Assembly: GCA_020025455.1 (NCBI GenBank)
Contig: JAHHSC010000006.1
Location: 1-26,993, forward strand
Reading direction: 5' to 3'
DNA: 26,993 nt
Source of the DNA: Lawsonibacter sp.
Lineage (GTDB): Bacteria > Bacillota > Clostridia > Oscillospirales > Oscillospiraceae
The translations under genes were made by a program, and so were the position numbers. The notes under the pieces were generated by a model. That model worked only from the letters and a program-made list of their open reading frames with translations, did no database searches and was not told the origin of the DNA. Below, piece by piece: positions 1-7,577 of this stretch; the first letter of the stretch is position 1, and each line of letters starts with the position of its first letter.

Positions 1-69
1 CGATTCTTCCGTGATTTTATCACAGACGCCCAGCGCGCAGCCGCTCACAGGCGACTTTGTGCGCTATTT
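1..69. other. unassigned window edge
   Basis: These bases lie downstream of the DHHW gene on the minus strand. After the DHHW stop (72-70) the same frame meets a second stop (66-64) and then stays open to the window edge. No start codon in it has a recognisable ribosome binding site. It may be intergenic or hold the edge of another gene; I cannot assign it. Confidence 0.3.
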
Positions 70-1263
70 TCACCGGAATCGGCTGTTAGGGGAGTCAGCC
101 AGATATTGGCTGTCATCCCGGACGTCAATGACGATGTCCGGCTGGTATTCCTCAATGTACTCCCACAGCGTCTTATCGTCATAGTAACGGAAATCAAGCG
201 TCCGCATTTCGTCAAAGGACGGATAGAGCAGTGTCTCCAGCACATTACTGTAGGAATCACCGAAGATGAGCAGCTTGGGCAGTTCCGGCCGATTCGTCCG
301 GATGCTGGTCTCCGGCATATCACCGCCCATAAACACGGAGTAGGAGGCCATCTCCCCCTCCTCCGGGAGCACATTGACGATGGGCCAGCTCTTCTGATCG
401 CGGTTATACCGTTCAAAGGGAATGGGTTCTTTCAACTCAGCGTAGGTCACCTTGTCGTCTGTGGGCACCACATAGTAGAGCTGCCGGTTTCGGGACCCGG
501 AGAAGGGTTCCTCCAGGGTCACCCGCACCAGATCGTCCTCCTCCAGCACCTTTAGATCCCATCCGGTATCCGCGTTGATTCGATCCATGATGTGGCGATA
601 GACGAACAACCCTCCATCCAGATTGGCGTGGTGATCACTTTTCCAGTAGAACTGCTTGGGATTTCCCACCTGCTCGAATGCCTCGGCCATCTCCAGAAAA
701 TTTATATCCCGATCCGCCAGGGCTTGCTTCATAGCGGCTCGAATCTGGGTGAGCATCGCGTCCCGGTTATAGAGAAATTCGGGGTACTGGTCCTTGAAGT
801 AGGTGGTCTGGCTGGGCATACCCACATAGTAGAATCGGCCCCCGTTATCACGGATGTGCTGATCCAGAGCGGCCAGTTCATCTGCCACCTCATCCACTCG
901 CTGGTCAATGGGCTCGTGCGGCTCAAAGAAGTCGTCCTTCCAGTAAGGCAGCAGAACCTCGTCCGTCATCACAATGTCGTGGACCACCGGGCGCTTCAAA
1001 ACCTTCCACTGCCAATAGGTGTCCAGCTTCAGGGCGGTGCTGCGGCCCGCCGCACGGTCCAGCCAGAACTTATCCCACTGGTCGAAGTAGGTGCCGTCCC
1101 ACAGGGTCTTTGCAGTCAGCTCCGGCTTCCCGGCCAAATTTCGGTTTTCGTTATGGGAGTAGGTCATGTCTCTGCGCTGAGTGGTCAGCAGGAAGATTCC
1201 CACCAGAAAAGCAGCAAAGAGGGCCACAAAAATGCAGTCCGCGACCTTTTTCATGTTCTTCAT
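70..1263 (-). CDS. DHHW/AlgJ-like SGNH-fold surface polymer acetylation protein
   Basis: This 397-residue protein resembles the DHHW family (AlgJ/AlgX-like), which works with MBOAT acyltransferases to move acyl groups onto exported polysaccharide or other surface polymers. A membrane anchor spans about residues 7-27, so the catalytic part should face outside the cytoplasm. A GDS nucleophile motif is seen in FGDSYSN (Ser337), and a D-x-H pair in SDHHAN (Asp210, His212). The Trp that gives the DHHW family its name is Ala here, although the Asp and His expected for catalysis remain. The ATG start has an AAGGAAGGAGGG ribosome binding site. The gene begins 16 bases after the MBOAT stop, so the two are very probably co-transcribed and act together. 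The family is clear; the polymer acylated is unknown. Confidence 0.85.
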   Translation of the reverse strand: MKNMKKVADCIFVALFAAFLVGIFLLTTQRRDMTYSHNENRNLAGKPELTAKTLWDGTYFDQWDKFWLDRAAGRSTALKLDTYWQWKVLKRPVVHDIVMTDEVLLPYWKDDFFEPHEPIDQRVDEVADELAALDQHIRDNGGRFYYVGMPSQTTYFKDQYPEFLYNRDAMLTQIRAAMKQALADRDINFLEMAEAFEQVGNPKQFYWKSDHHANLDGGLFVYRHIMDRINADTGWDLKVLEEDDLVRVTLEEPFSGSRNRQLYYVVPTDDKVTYAELKEPIPFERYNRDQKSWPIVNVLPEEGEMASYSVFMGGDMPETSIRTNRPELPKLLIFGDSYSNVLETLLYPSFDEMRTLDFRYYDDKTLWEYIEEYQPDIVIDVRDDSQYLADSPNSRFR

Positions 1264-1279
1264 ATTGTGCCCTCCTTCC

Positions 1280-2689
1280 TTAAAATCTGAAATAAATAAA
1301 GGGGTTAAAGGTGCTGCTCACCAGCTTGATGTAGCACACGACAAGCAGGCCGAGACTCAGCAATTTCGGTCCCCAGATCAGGACCAGCTGGGCAGTCGGT
1401 CTGTCCGCTCTGGCCTGAAGCCAGTTCTGGACCCAGACCTTGATCGGCAGGCTGGCAACGATGCCCAGCAGCAGCACTGCACCGTACTCCAGCAGGAAGT
1501 AGGTGGTGCGCCGGTCCATAAAGGGGGCGCCGCCCAGCATCGCCTTTATCATGCCCGCCGCATAGCTCACGGTATCCCCTCGGAACAGGGCGAGACTCAG
1601 GTTCCAGCAGATAAGGGTGTAGAGGTTGCCCAGAATCCCCAGCTTTTTCAGCGCCTTCCCCCACAGAAACCGCTCCCCCATCAGGAGGGCACAGAAAAAG
1701 AGCCCCCACAACACAAAGTTCCAGGCCGCACCATGCCACAGTCCGGTGAGCGCCCACACCACAACCAGATTAAAAACCTGTCGGGGCAGCCCCTTTCGGC
1801 TGCCGCCCAAGGGGATATAGACGTAATCTCTGAACCAGGAGGACAAGCTGATGTGCCAGCGCCGCCACAGCTCAGCCACGGATCTTGAAATAAACGGGTA
1901 ATTAAAGTTTTCCAGAAAGTGGAATCCAAACATCTGCCCCAGACCGATGGCCATGTCACTGTAGCCGGAGAAGTCAAAATAGAGCTGCAAACCGTGGCTG
2001 ATCGGCCCCAGCCAGGCCAGGGTCACGGTAAGAGACTGAGCCGGAATCGCATAAATCTGGTCGGACATGATGCCAATGCCATTGGCCAGCACCAGTTTTT
2101 TCGCAAGGCCGAAGAGGAAGCGTACCGTACCATCGGAGAAGTCGGACAGGTTCTCCTTCCGATTTACGATTTCATCGGCGATGGTGGTATAACGCACGAT
2201 GGGGCCAGCCACCAGTTGGGGAAACAGAGCGATGTAGAGCGCCACTCGAAGGGGATTGTACTCCGGCTCGGCCTCTCCCCGGCTCACATCAATGACATAG
2301 CTCATGCCCTGGAAGGTGAAAAACGAGATGCCGATGGGCAGCACCACCTCGGGGATGGGCAGGTTGATGTGGATAGCCGCGAAACTGTCTCCCACAAAAT
2401 TGGCGTACTTAAACCAGCCCAGCAGAGCCAAGTTGGCCGCCACCGTCAGATAGAGCCACAGCTTCTGCCTCTGCCGCCCCGGTGCAGCCAGCAGTCCGCC
2501 CACATAGTTGATGGCGATGGAGACCAGCATCAGCGGCAGAAATTTCAACCCGCTGTAGGCATAGAAAAAGAGGCTGAAGGCCAGCAGAAGCAGGTTTCGC
2601 CCCTCTCGCCAGCGCGGTGGCATCAGAAAATAGAGCACCATCAGGATGGTAAAAAACAGAAAGATAAAATTGTAGCTGGAAAAAACCAT
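1280..2689 (-). CDS. MBOAT family O-acyltransferase (AlgI/DltB-like)
   Basis: This is a polytopic membrane protein of 469 residues. Family hallmarks are visible: WRRWH (275-279), YIPLGG (291-296) and the LWHG motif with the conserved catalytic His319, plus many hydrophobic helices. AlgI-type MBOAT proteins pass an acyl group from a cytoplasmic donor across the membrane to a partner that modifies an exported polymer. The partner is most likely the DHHW/SGNH protein encoded directly downstream. The ATG start is preceded by a GAGGGA ribosome binding site. No dlt genes or polysaccharide synthesis genes are in the window, so the acceptor cannot be named; DltB, PatA-like and AlgI-like functions all remain possible. 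The AlgI-like subgroup fits best because of the SGNH neighbour. Confidence 0.9.
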   Translation of the reverse strand: MVFSSYNFIFLFFTILMVLYFLMPPRWREGRNLLLLAFSLFFYAYSGLKFLPLMLVSIAINYVGGLLAAPGRQRQKLWLYLTVAANLALLGWFKYANFVGDSFAAIHINLPIPEVVLPIGISFFTFQGMSYVIDVSRGEAEPEYNPLRVALYIALFPQLVAGPIVRYTTIADEIVNRKENLSDFSDGTVRFLFGLAKKLVLANGIGIMSDQIYAIPAQSLTVTLAWLGPISHGLQLYFDFSGYSDMAIGLGQMFGFHFLENFNYPFISRSVAELWRRWHISLSSWFRDYVYIPLGGSRKGLPRQVFNLVVVWALTGLWHGAAWNFVLWGLFFCALLMGERFLWGKALKKLGILGNLYTLICWNLSLALFRGDTVSYAAGMIKAMLGGAPFMDRRTTYFLLEYGAVLLLGIVASLPIKVWVQNWLQARADRPTAQLVLIWGPKLLSLGLLVVCYIKLVSSTFNPFIYFRF

Positions 2690-2737
2690 AATATATGTCC
2701 CTCGTTCTTAATAGAGCGTGTCTGTATACGGTGTCTG

Positions 2738-2766
2738 ATTATACTTCAAAAGTCCTGTATTGGCAA
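2738..2766 (-). promoter_or_regulatory. sigma-A-type promoter of the MBOAT-DHHW operon
   Basis: Read on the minus strand, a -35 box TTGCCA (2766-2761) and a perfect -10 box TATAAT (2743-2738) are separated by 17 bases. The start codon lies about 50 bases downstream. On the plus strand the same bases include TTGGCA (2760-2765), which could serve as a -35 for the divergent ylmC gene, but the matching -10 (CATAGG) is poor. Confidence 0.7.
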
Positions 2767-2845
2767 GCATTTTGCACTTACGCATAGGACAGGGGCCTTT
2801 CCGCATAGATTGGGGCTATCACAGAGATCAAGGAGGGTTTGCCCC

Positions 2846-3115
2846 ATGAACAGCAGTATTGCGGAGCTCCGGTGCAAGGAGGTTGTCAGTCTGGCTGACG
2901 GCACCCGGTTCGGTTATGTAGGGGACATGGACGTAGATCTGGAGAGCGGTCGGGTCCGCGCTCTGGTGGTGCCCGGACGCCGGCGGTTCTTCGGCCTGCT
3001 GGGCCGGGAGGCCGACCGGCACATTCCCTGGTCTGCCGTGCGGCGGTTTGGGGAGGACATCATTCTGGTCGAGGATATAGAAACGTCACGGCCTGCCATT
3101 GATGACAGACCGTGA
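2846..3115 (+). CDS. ylmC: YlmC/YmxH family PRC-barrel protein
   Basis: This small soluble protein of 89 residues looks like the PRC-barrel YlmC/YmxH family, found in spore-forming Firmicutes and often annotated as sporulation-related; its biochemical role is not established. Visible hallmarks are an N-terminal ELRCKEVVSLADG segment, a DMDVDLESGRVRALVVPG strand pair and the IPWSAVRRFGEDIILVE core. The ATG start was chosen for its strong AAGGAGG ribosome binding site (2830-2836); a longer open frame upstream has no such support. The gene is divergent from the MBOAT operon and runs head-on into addA, leaving four bases between the two stop codons. I saw no convincing sporulation sigma factor promoter upstream. 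Confidence 0.85.
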   Translation: MNSSIAELRCKEVVSLADGTRFGYVGDMDVDLESGRVRALVVPGRRRFFGLLGREADRHIPWSAVRRFGEDIILVEDIETSRPAIDDRP

Positions 3116-3121
3116 CGGTTT
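3081..3121. terminator. imperfect hairpin over the convergent ylmC/addA 3' ends
   Basis: GTCACGG (3085-3091) and CCGTGAC (3110-3116) form a perfect seven-base-pair stem. AAAC/GTTT flanks and a CTG/CAG inner pair extend it with small bulges. It spans the end of ylmC and reaches the addA stop codon. Neither strand has a real T-run after it, so it is at best a weak terminator and might only block read-through or protect 3' ends. Confidence 0.3.
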
Positions 3122-6100
3122 AAAGCTCATAGGCCGTATCGGTGGCGAAAAACCACAGCACGCTCCGTTTCACTGGCAGGCCCAAAATACGGGAAAGGGC
3201 CTGGCTGTAGGCCTCCAGCTGGGGGCGGTACTGCTCCGCTTTGGCGCTCTCGTCACCGGGCAGAATGTGGTCGCTCTTGAAGTCAAGGATGGTGATTCCA
3301 TCTCCCTCCCGGAACCAGGCGTCAATAATGCCCTGGAACAGGATTTCCTCGCCTTCCGCACCTGCGAAGCAGGTCTCAGCGGGGATGAGCAGGGAGAACT
3401 TGAACTCCCGGCGGCAGTCGGTCGCGTTGCTCATGGCCTGGCCCAGCGCGCTTTGGAAGAAGGCGGACAGCTTCTTGGCCGATACGGCCTTTCGCTGCAA
3501 GTGCGTAAGAAATCCCTCTTTTTCCAGCCGATCCAGCTCCGTCTCGATGCCCGCGGGGCTGTGATCCCCGTCCAGGGGAATGTACTGGGCGGCCAGATGG
3601 ATGGCGGTGCCCCGCTGGGCGGGCGTCAGCCCCTTCCGCTCTGCTGCGAAGTCGGGGCGGTAGACCAGGGTGTGCTCCCCCTCCGCTTTGGGCTGTCCGG
3701 CTCCCTCTGCCGCTTCCAGGTCCATCGGCCGACCCTTCATCTGGGTGGCAGTGAGCTTGGAGGGCAAGTCCACGCAGGCCGCGTGAGGGTACTGCCAGGT
3801 AAGAACGCCGGTCAGCTCCGGATTCGGTTCAACCGCGGCGGGCAGGTCAGCCAGTGTTCCGCCTCGCTGGGTTGCTTGGGCCAGTCCAGGGTCAAAAACC
3901 CACCGAATGTCCCAGGCAGGCCCCAGATTCTCTGCCTCAAGGTCTGGAATCCCGGCCCGCTGCCGAAGCTCTCCGCTCTCAGGGCGGGTCAGTGCATGGA
4001 GCAGAATCCAGTGTCCCATGCTGGGCTGATCCCGCAGCACCATGGGGGAAAGGGGGATCGAAATCTCCTCCCCCAGCTTTTCCAAGGCCCGTTCACCATC
4101 GGTGAGGGCCAGAGACAAAATCAGCTTGTCCTGGGCGCGGGTCATGGCCACATAGAGAAGCCGCAGCTCCTCGGAGAGCATTTCCTTTTCCAGCTGTCCG
4201 GCCACCGCGCGGCGGGCCACAGTGGTATATTCCACCATCCGCTCCCGGTCCAAGCCCTTTGGCCCTACCCCCAGCTGCGGGTGGAACAGGACGGGGCCTT
4301 TGAAGTCCTCCCGGTTGAATTTTCGGGTGAGTCCGCACAGCAGCACCACCGGCTTTTCCAGCCCCTTGGAACGGTGTATGGACAAAATGGACACGCCTTC
4401 CCCCTCCCTGCTCTGGTCCGGTACGGTGAGCTTTGCGCCGTTAGCGCGCAGCCGCTCCAGCCGCAGCAGGAATTTAAACAGGGTCCGACAGCCCGCATCC
4501 TCCATCTGTCCCGCCAGTGCATAGAGGGCCAGCAGGTCGTTCTGCCGCTCTCCGCCGTTTGGCATGGCTCCGAAAATACCCAGAAGATTCGTTTTTTCGT
4601 AGATGTGCCAAATGAGCTGGCGGCAGGTCATGTCCCCCGCTCCAAAGCGCAGTTCCTCCAGTTCGTCCAGAAAGTCCCGGCACGGTTGGTCCCCGTTCTC
4701 GGCGGCAGTGACCAGAGCGGTGTAGAAGTCGCCTTCCTTCGATGCACCGCGAAGCAGCGCCAGTTTGTCCTCCGTAAAGCCATACACCGGGGAGCGCAGA
4801 GCGGCGATGAGCGCCACATCCTGGCGGGGATTATCGACGATCTGCAAAATGGACAAGGCCACGTTGACTTCCGTGGAGTCAAACAGGTCCTTTCCACCCT
4901 CCGCAGACCAGGTAATATTTTCTTCCTCAAAGGCGCGGATGTAGTGGTGGAGTACCGTGTTGGGGCTTCGCAGCAGCACCATAATGTCGGATGGGCGGAT
5001 TGGGCGCAGGGTATCCTTCTCCGTGACCATCATCGGTTCATCCAGCATGGCCCGGATGCGGCGGGCCACAAAGCGGGCTTCCAGCAGATCCTTGCTGTCC
5101 TTTTCGCCCTCCTGCTCCCCCAGGAAGCTCAGGTCCAAGGCGTTCAGCTCAAGTGCAAACTGGTCCGACTCCGGGAACTCAGCCCCCGGGACCAGCGCCT
5201 GGTCGTCGGTGTAGTCCAGTTCGCCCAGCTCGGTGGACATGATGGCCCGGAACAGATCGTTACAGCCCAGCAGGACTTCCCTTCGGGATCGGAAGTTTTT
5301 GGAGAGAAGCCGCTTTCTGGGCATACCGTCCTGGGCCTCATCTCCAAACGCGAAGCGATCATACTTCTCTAAGAAAATGGTGGGGTCTGCAAGACGGAAG
5401 CGGTAAATGGACTGCTTCACATCGCCCACCTGAAAGAGTGTTCTTCCTCCGTTGGAAATGGCCGTGAAGATGGCGTTCTGAACTTGGTTTGTGTCCTGAT
5501 ACTCGTCCACCAGTACCTCGGCGTAGTGTGCACCCCAGTACCGGGCCAGATCGGTAGGGTCGCCAGTTTCGTCCAACAGCAGGTGAACTGCCATGTGCTC
5601 CAGATCGGAGAAGTCCACCAGGGATCTGGCCCGCTTCTCATCGGCATAGGCCCGCTGAAAATCCATTACCAGGTCCATCAGCGCGGATACGGCGGGCTCG
5701 GACAGGCGCAGCTCTTCCAGCAGTTCCGCACTGGTGCCGTTCAAACGCTCGGCCAAATCATCCAGACGCTTTTTACAGCGTGTACGGATCGATTTGAGCC
5801 GTTCCCCTGCCCAAGCGGCCTGTTCCTCCTCCATTGGGCTGAGCTCCGTGGCGCGTTTCCGCTTGCGCCCCGCAGCCGGAAATGGGACAGGCAGGCAGGC
5901 GGCAGCCTCGTCCCAGCTGCCCGCCGAGAGAAATTTCTCTAAGCCAGCTATGGACGCTGCAAGGCTGCCGCTGTAGTTTTGCTGGAGCAGTTCGTCCTGA
6001 TCGGCCAGCTCCAGAGCCGACTTCAGCTGCTCCCGGCACCACCGGCCCTCCTGCTTTCCCTCCTCCAGCAGCCGCCAGCCCCAGCTGGTCTGGCCAAGGT

Positions 6101-6716
6101 CGGAGATTCCCTCCAGCTGCCACAGCTCCTTCTGCTCCCGCAGCCAGCGCTCCGGGTCGGGATGACTCTGGATACGGCCAAACACATCCAGCACAATTTC
6201 GCTCAGACGGCTGTCATCCCGGCCCGCGGCCAGAGTATCCGCCAGGACCGCAAAGGGGCTGTCCTCCTTCAGCCCCTCGTACCGCTTGTCCAATACCTGC
6301 TCCAGCGTCTGGGCCATAAGGACTTTGGCATCTCCCTCGTCACACAGACGAAAATCGGGGTCCAGATCCAGCAGATGGCCGTTCTCCCGTAGGAGCGCAG
6401 CGCAGAATGCGTGTATCGTGGAGATCTGAGCCTGATAGACCATGGTGGTCTGGCGGCGCAGGTGCCGATTGCCCGGGTCCTTGGCAAGCCGCGCTGACAG
6501 CTCCTGAGCGATGCGGCCCCGCAGTTCGGCTGCGGCGGCCTTGGTATAGGTGATGACCAGAAAGCAATCTATGTCCAGCTCTTCCCTGGTCACGCGGTCC
6601 AGCAGCCGCTCCACCAGCACACGGGTCTTGCCGGAGCCAGCGGCGGCGGATACCAGCAGCTCTCCGCCCCGGTCGTCCACGATGCTTCGTTGTTCATCGG
6701 TCAGTGGAAAGGCCAC
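3120..6716 (-). CDS. addA: AddA, ATP-dependent helicase/nuclease subunit A
   Basis: AddA is the UvrD-like helicase and one of the two nucleases of the AddAB complex. It resects double-strand breaks in the cytoplasm and loads recombination at Chi-like sites. The 1198-residue length is normal for Firmicutes. Helicase motifs appear in order: Walker A AAAGSGKT (about 24-31), motif II VDEYQDT, motif III QVGDVKQSIYRF, LSIHRSKGLE and LLYVAMTRAQDKL. The C-terminal RecB-type nuclease carries ILDFKSD followed by QLEAYSQAL. The start is GTG (6716-6714) with an AAGGAGGG ribosome binding site six bases upstream. It is the last gene of the addB-kinase-addA operon, 27 bases after the kinase stop, and ends four bases from the convergent ylmC stop. 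Confidence 0.97.
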   Translation of the reverse strand: MAFPLTDEQRSIVDDRGGELLVSAAAGSGKTRVLVERLLDRVTREELDIDCFLVITYTKAAAAELRGRIAQELSARLAKDPGNRHLRRQTTMVYQAQISTIHAFCAALLRENGHLLDLDPDFRLCDEGDAKVLMAQTLEQVLDKRYEGLKEDSPFAVLADTLAAGRDDSRLSEIVLDVFGRIQSHPDPERWLREQKELWQLEGISDLGQTSWGWRLLEEGKQEGRWCREQLKSALELADQDELLQQNYSGSLAASIAGLEKFLSAGSWDEAAACLPVPFPAAGRKRKRATELSPMEEEQAAWAGERLKSIRTRCKKRLDDLAERLNGTSAELLEELRLSEPAVSALMDLVMDFQRAYADEKRARSLVDFSDLEHMAVHLLLDETGDPTDLARYWGAHYAEVLVDEYQDTNQVQNAIFTAISNGGRTLFQVGDVKQSIYRFRLADPTIFLEKYDRFAFGDEAQDGMPRKRLLSKNFRSRREVLLGCNDLFRAIMSTELGELDYTDDQALVPGAEFPESDQFALELNALDLSFLGEQEGEKDSKDLLEARFVARRIRAMLDEPMMVTEKDTLRPIRPSDIMVLLRSPNTVLHHYIRAFEEENITWSAEGGKDLFDSTEVNVALSILQIVDNPRQDVALIAALRSPVYGFTEDKLALLRGASKEGDFYTALVTAAENGDQPCRDFLDELEELRFGAGDMTCRQLIWHIYEKTNLLGIFGAMPNGGERQNDLLALYALAGQMEDAGCRTLFKFLLRLERLRANGAKLTVPDQSREGEGVSILSIHRSKGLEKPVVLLCGLTRKFNREDFKGPVLFHPQLGVGPKGLDRERMVEYTTVARRAVAGQLEKEMLSEELRLLYVAMTRAQDKLILSLALTDGERALEKLGEEISIPLSPMVLRDQPSMGHWILLHALTRPESGELRQRAGIPDLEAENLGPAWDIRWVFDPGLAQATQRGGTLADLPAAVEPNPELTGVLTWQYPHAACVDLPSKLTATQMKGRPMDLEAAEGAGQPKAEGEHTLVYRPDFAAERKGLTPAQRGTAIHLAAQYIPLDGDHSPAGIETELDRLEKEGFLTHLQRKAVSAKKLSAFFQSALGQAMSNATDCRREFKFSLLIPAETCFAGAEGEEILFQGIIDAWFREGDGITILDFKSDHILPGDESAKAEQYRPQLEAYSQALSRILGLPVKRSVLWFFATDTAYEL

Positions 6717-6743
6717 CGTACTCCCTCCTTATATGTTTTCAAA

Positions 6744-7577
6744 TCACTCCCGCAGTACACTGAGGAATTTTTCGATCCGTATGCCCTTGTTCTTCTCGAT
6801 CTCGTCCCGTTCCAGAAAGATGAGCTTTTCCAGCTTATCCATGGCATACTTCACAGACTGCCGCAGCGGTTTTTCCGCCAAGAGCTCACCCACCAGAACC
6901 GCGGAAAACATATCACCGGTGCCGGGGAAGTGGACCGCGATATACCGATAAGGGATCGTATAGTAGGCCCCTTCGCTGTGGTCATAGACCCACACCACGT
7001 GCTCGCCGCTCTCCTCCTCCATGCCGCTGGTGATCACCACCGACCGGGGGCCGAATGCACGCAGCGCATCCAGCATCTGGCGGGCCTCCTCACGGCTCAG
7101 GCTCTCCTTGCCCACGCACAGGTCCGTGAGAAACTCAGCCTCCGTGAGGTTGGGCACGATCACATCGGCCACGCCGATCAGGCGGCGCATATTCTCTACC
7201 GTCTCCTCGGTCACACCGTTATAGAGTGCGCCGTCATCCCCCATGATGGGGTCCGTCATAACCAGCAGCCCCTCTTTTTTCTGGCTGGCAATAAAATCCC
7301 GGATGATGCCCACTTGGGCTGCAGAGGCCAAAAACCCGGTGGTGATGCAGTCAAACTGAAAGCCCAGTTCCTTCCACACCTTGATGGCCTCTTTCATATA
7401 GTCGGTGGTATCGAGAATGGTGAACTTACCGTAATCCAGCGTGTTGGACACCAGTGCGGTAGGCAGATTATAGACGCTGTGTCCATGGTTTGCCAGAATG
7501 GGCAGCATGGCAGCCAGAGCCACCTTTCCATAACCTGGCATATCGTTGATGATGAGCACATTTTTACTGTTCTCCAT
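6744..7577 (-). CDS. pdxY: pyridoxal/pyridoxamine kinase (PdxY/PdxK-like)
   Basis: This ribokinase-superfamily enzyme of 277 residues should phosphorylate pyridoxal or pyridoxamine with ATP in the cytoplasm to salvage vitamin B6. The N-terminal IINDMPGYGKVALAAMLPIL block, the TDPIMGDDG segment (108-116), VPNLTEAEFL (141-150) and the C-terminal anion hole GTGD (219-222, catalytic Asp222) are typical of the B6 kinase branch. A longer open frame exists, but the ATG at 7577 has a GGAGAAGG ribosome binding site and gives the usual family length. The first 70 residues of the longer frame are low-complexity shadow of addB. The gene overlaps the addB 3' end by 14 bases, so translation is probably coupled. 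A kinase for a related hydroxymethyl-pyrimidine is less likely. Confidence 0.88.
   Translation of the reverse strand: MENSKNVLIINDMPGYGKVALAAMLPILANHGHSVYNLPTALVSNTLDYGKFTILDTTDYMKEAIKVWKELGFQFDCITTGFLASAAQVGIIRDFIASQKKEGLLVMTDPIMGDDGALYNGVTEETVENMRRLIGVADVIVPNLTEAEFLTDLCVGKESLSREEARQMLDALRAFGPRSVVITSGMEEESGEHVVWVYDHSEGAYYTIPYRYIAVHFPGTGDMFSAVLVGELLAEKPLRQSVKYAMDKLEKLIFLERDEIEKNKGIRIEKFLSVLRE

Noticed and set aside
1..69. Start of another minus-strand gene after the DHHW gene
   Set aside because: A coding-like stretch follows two in-frame stops, but the GTG at 48-46 lacks a ribosome binding site and the window ends too soon to judge.
3099..5372. A 757-codon open frame antisense to addA
   Set aside because: It is a shadow of the GC-rich addA reading frame. 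The protein is Gln/Gly/Leu-rich without recognisable domains, while addA has all helicase motifs.
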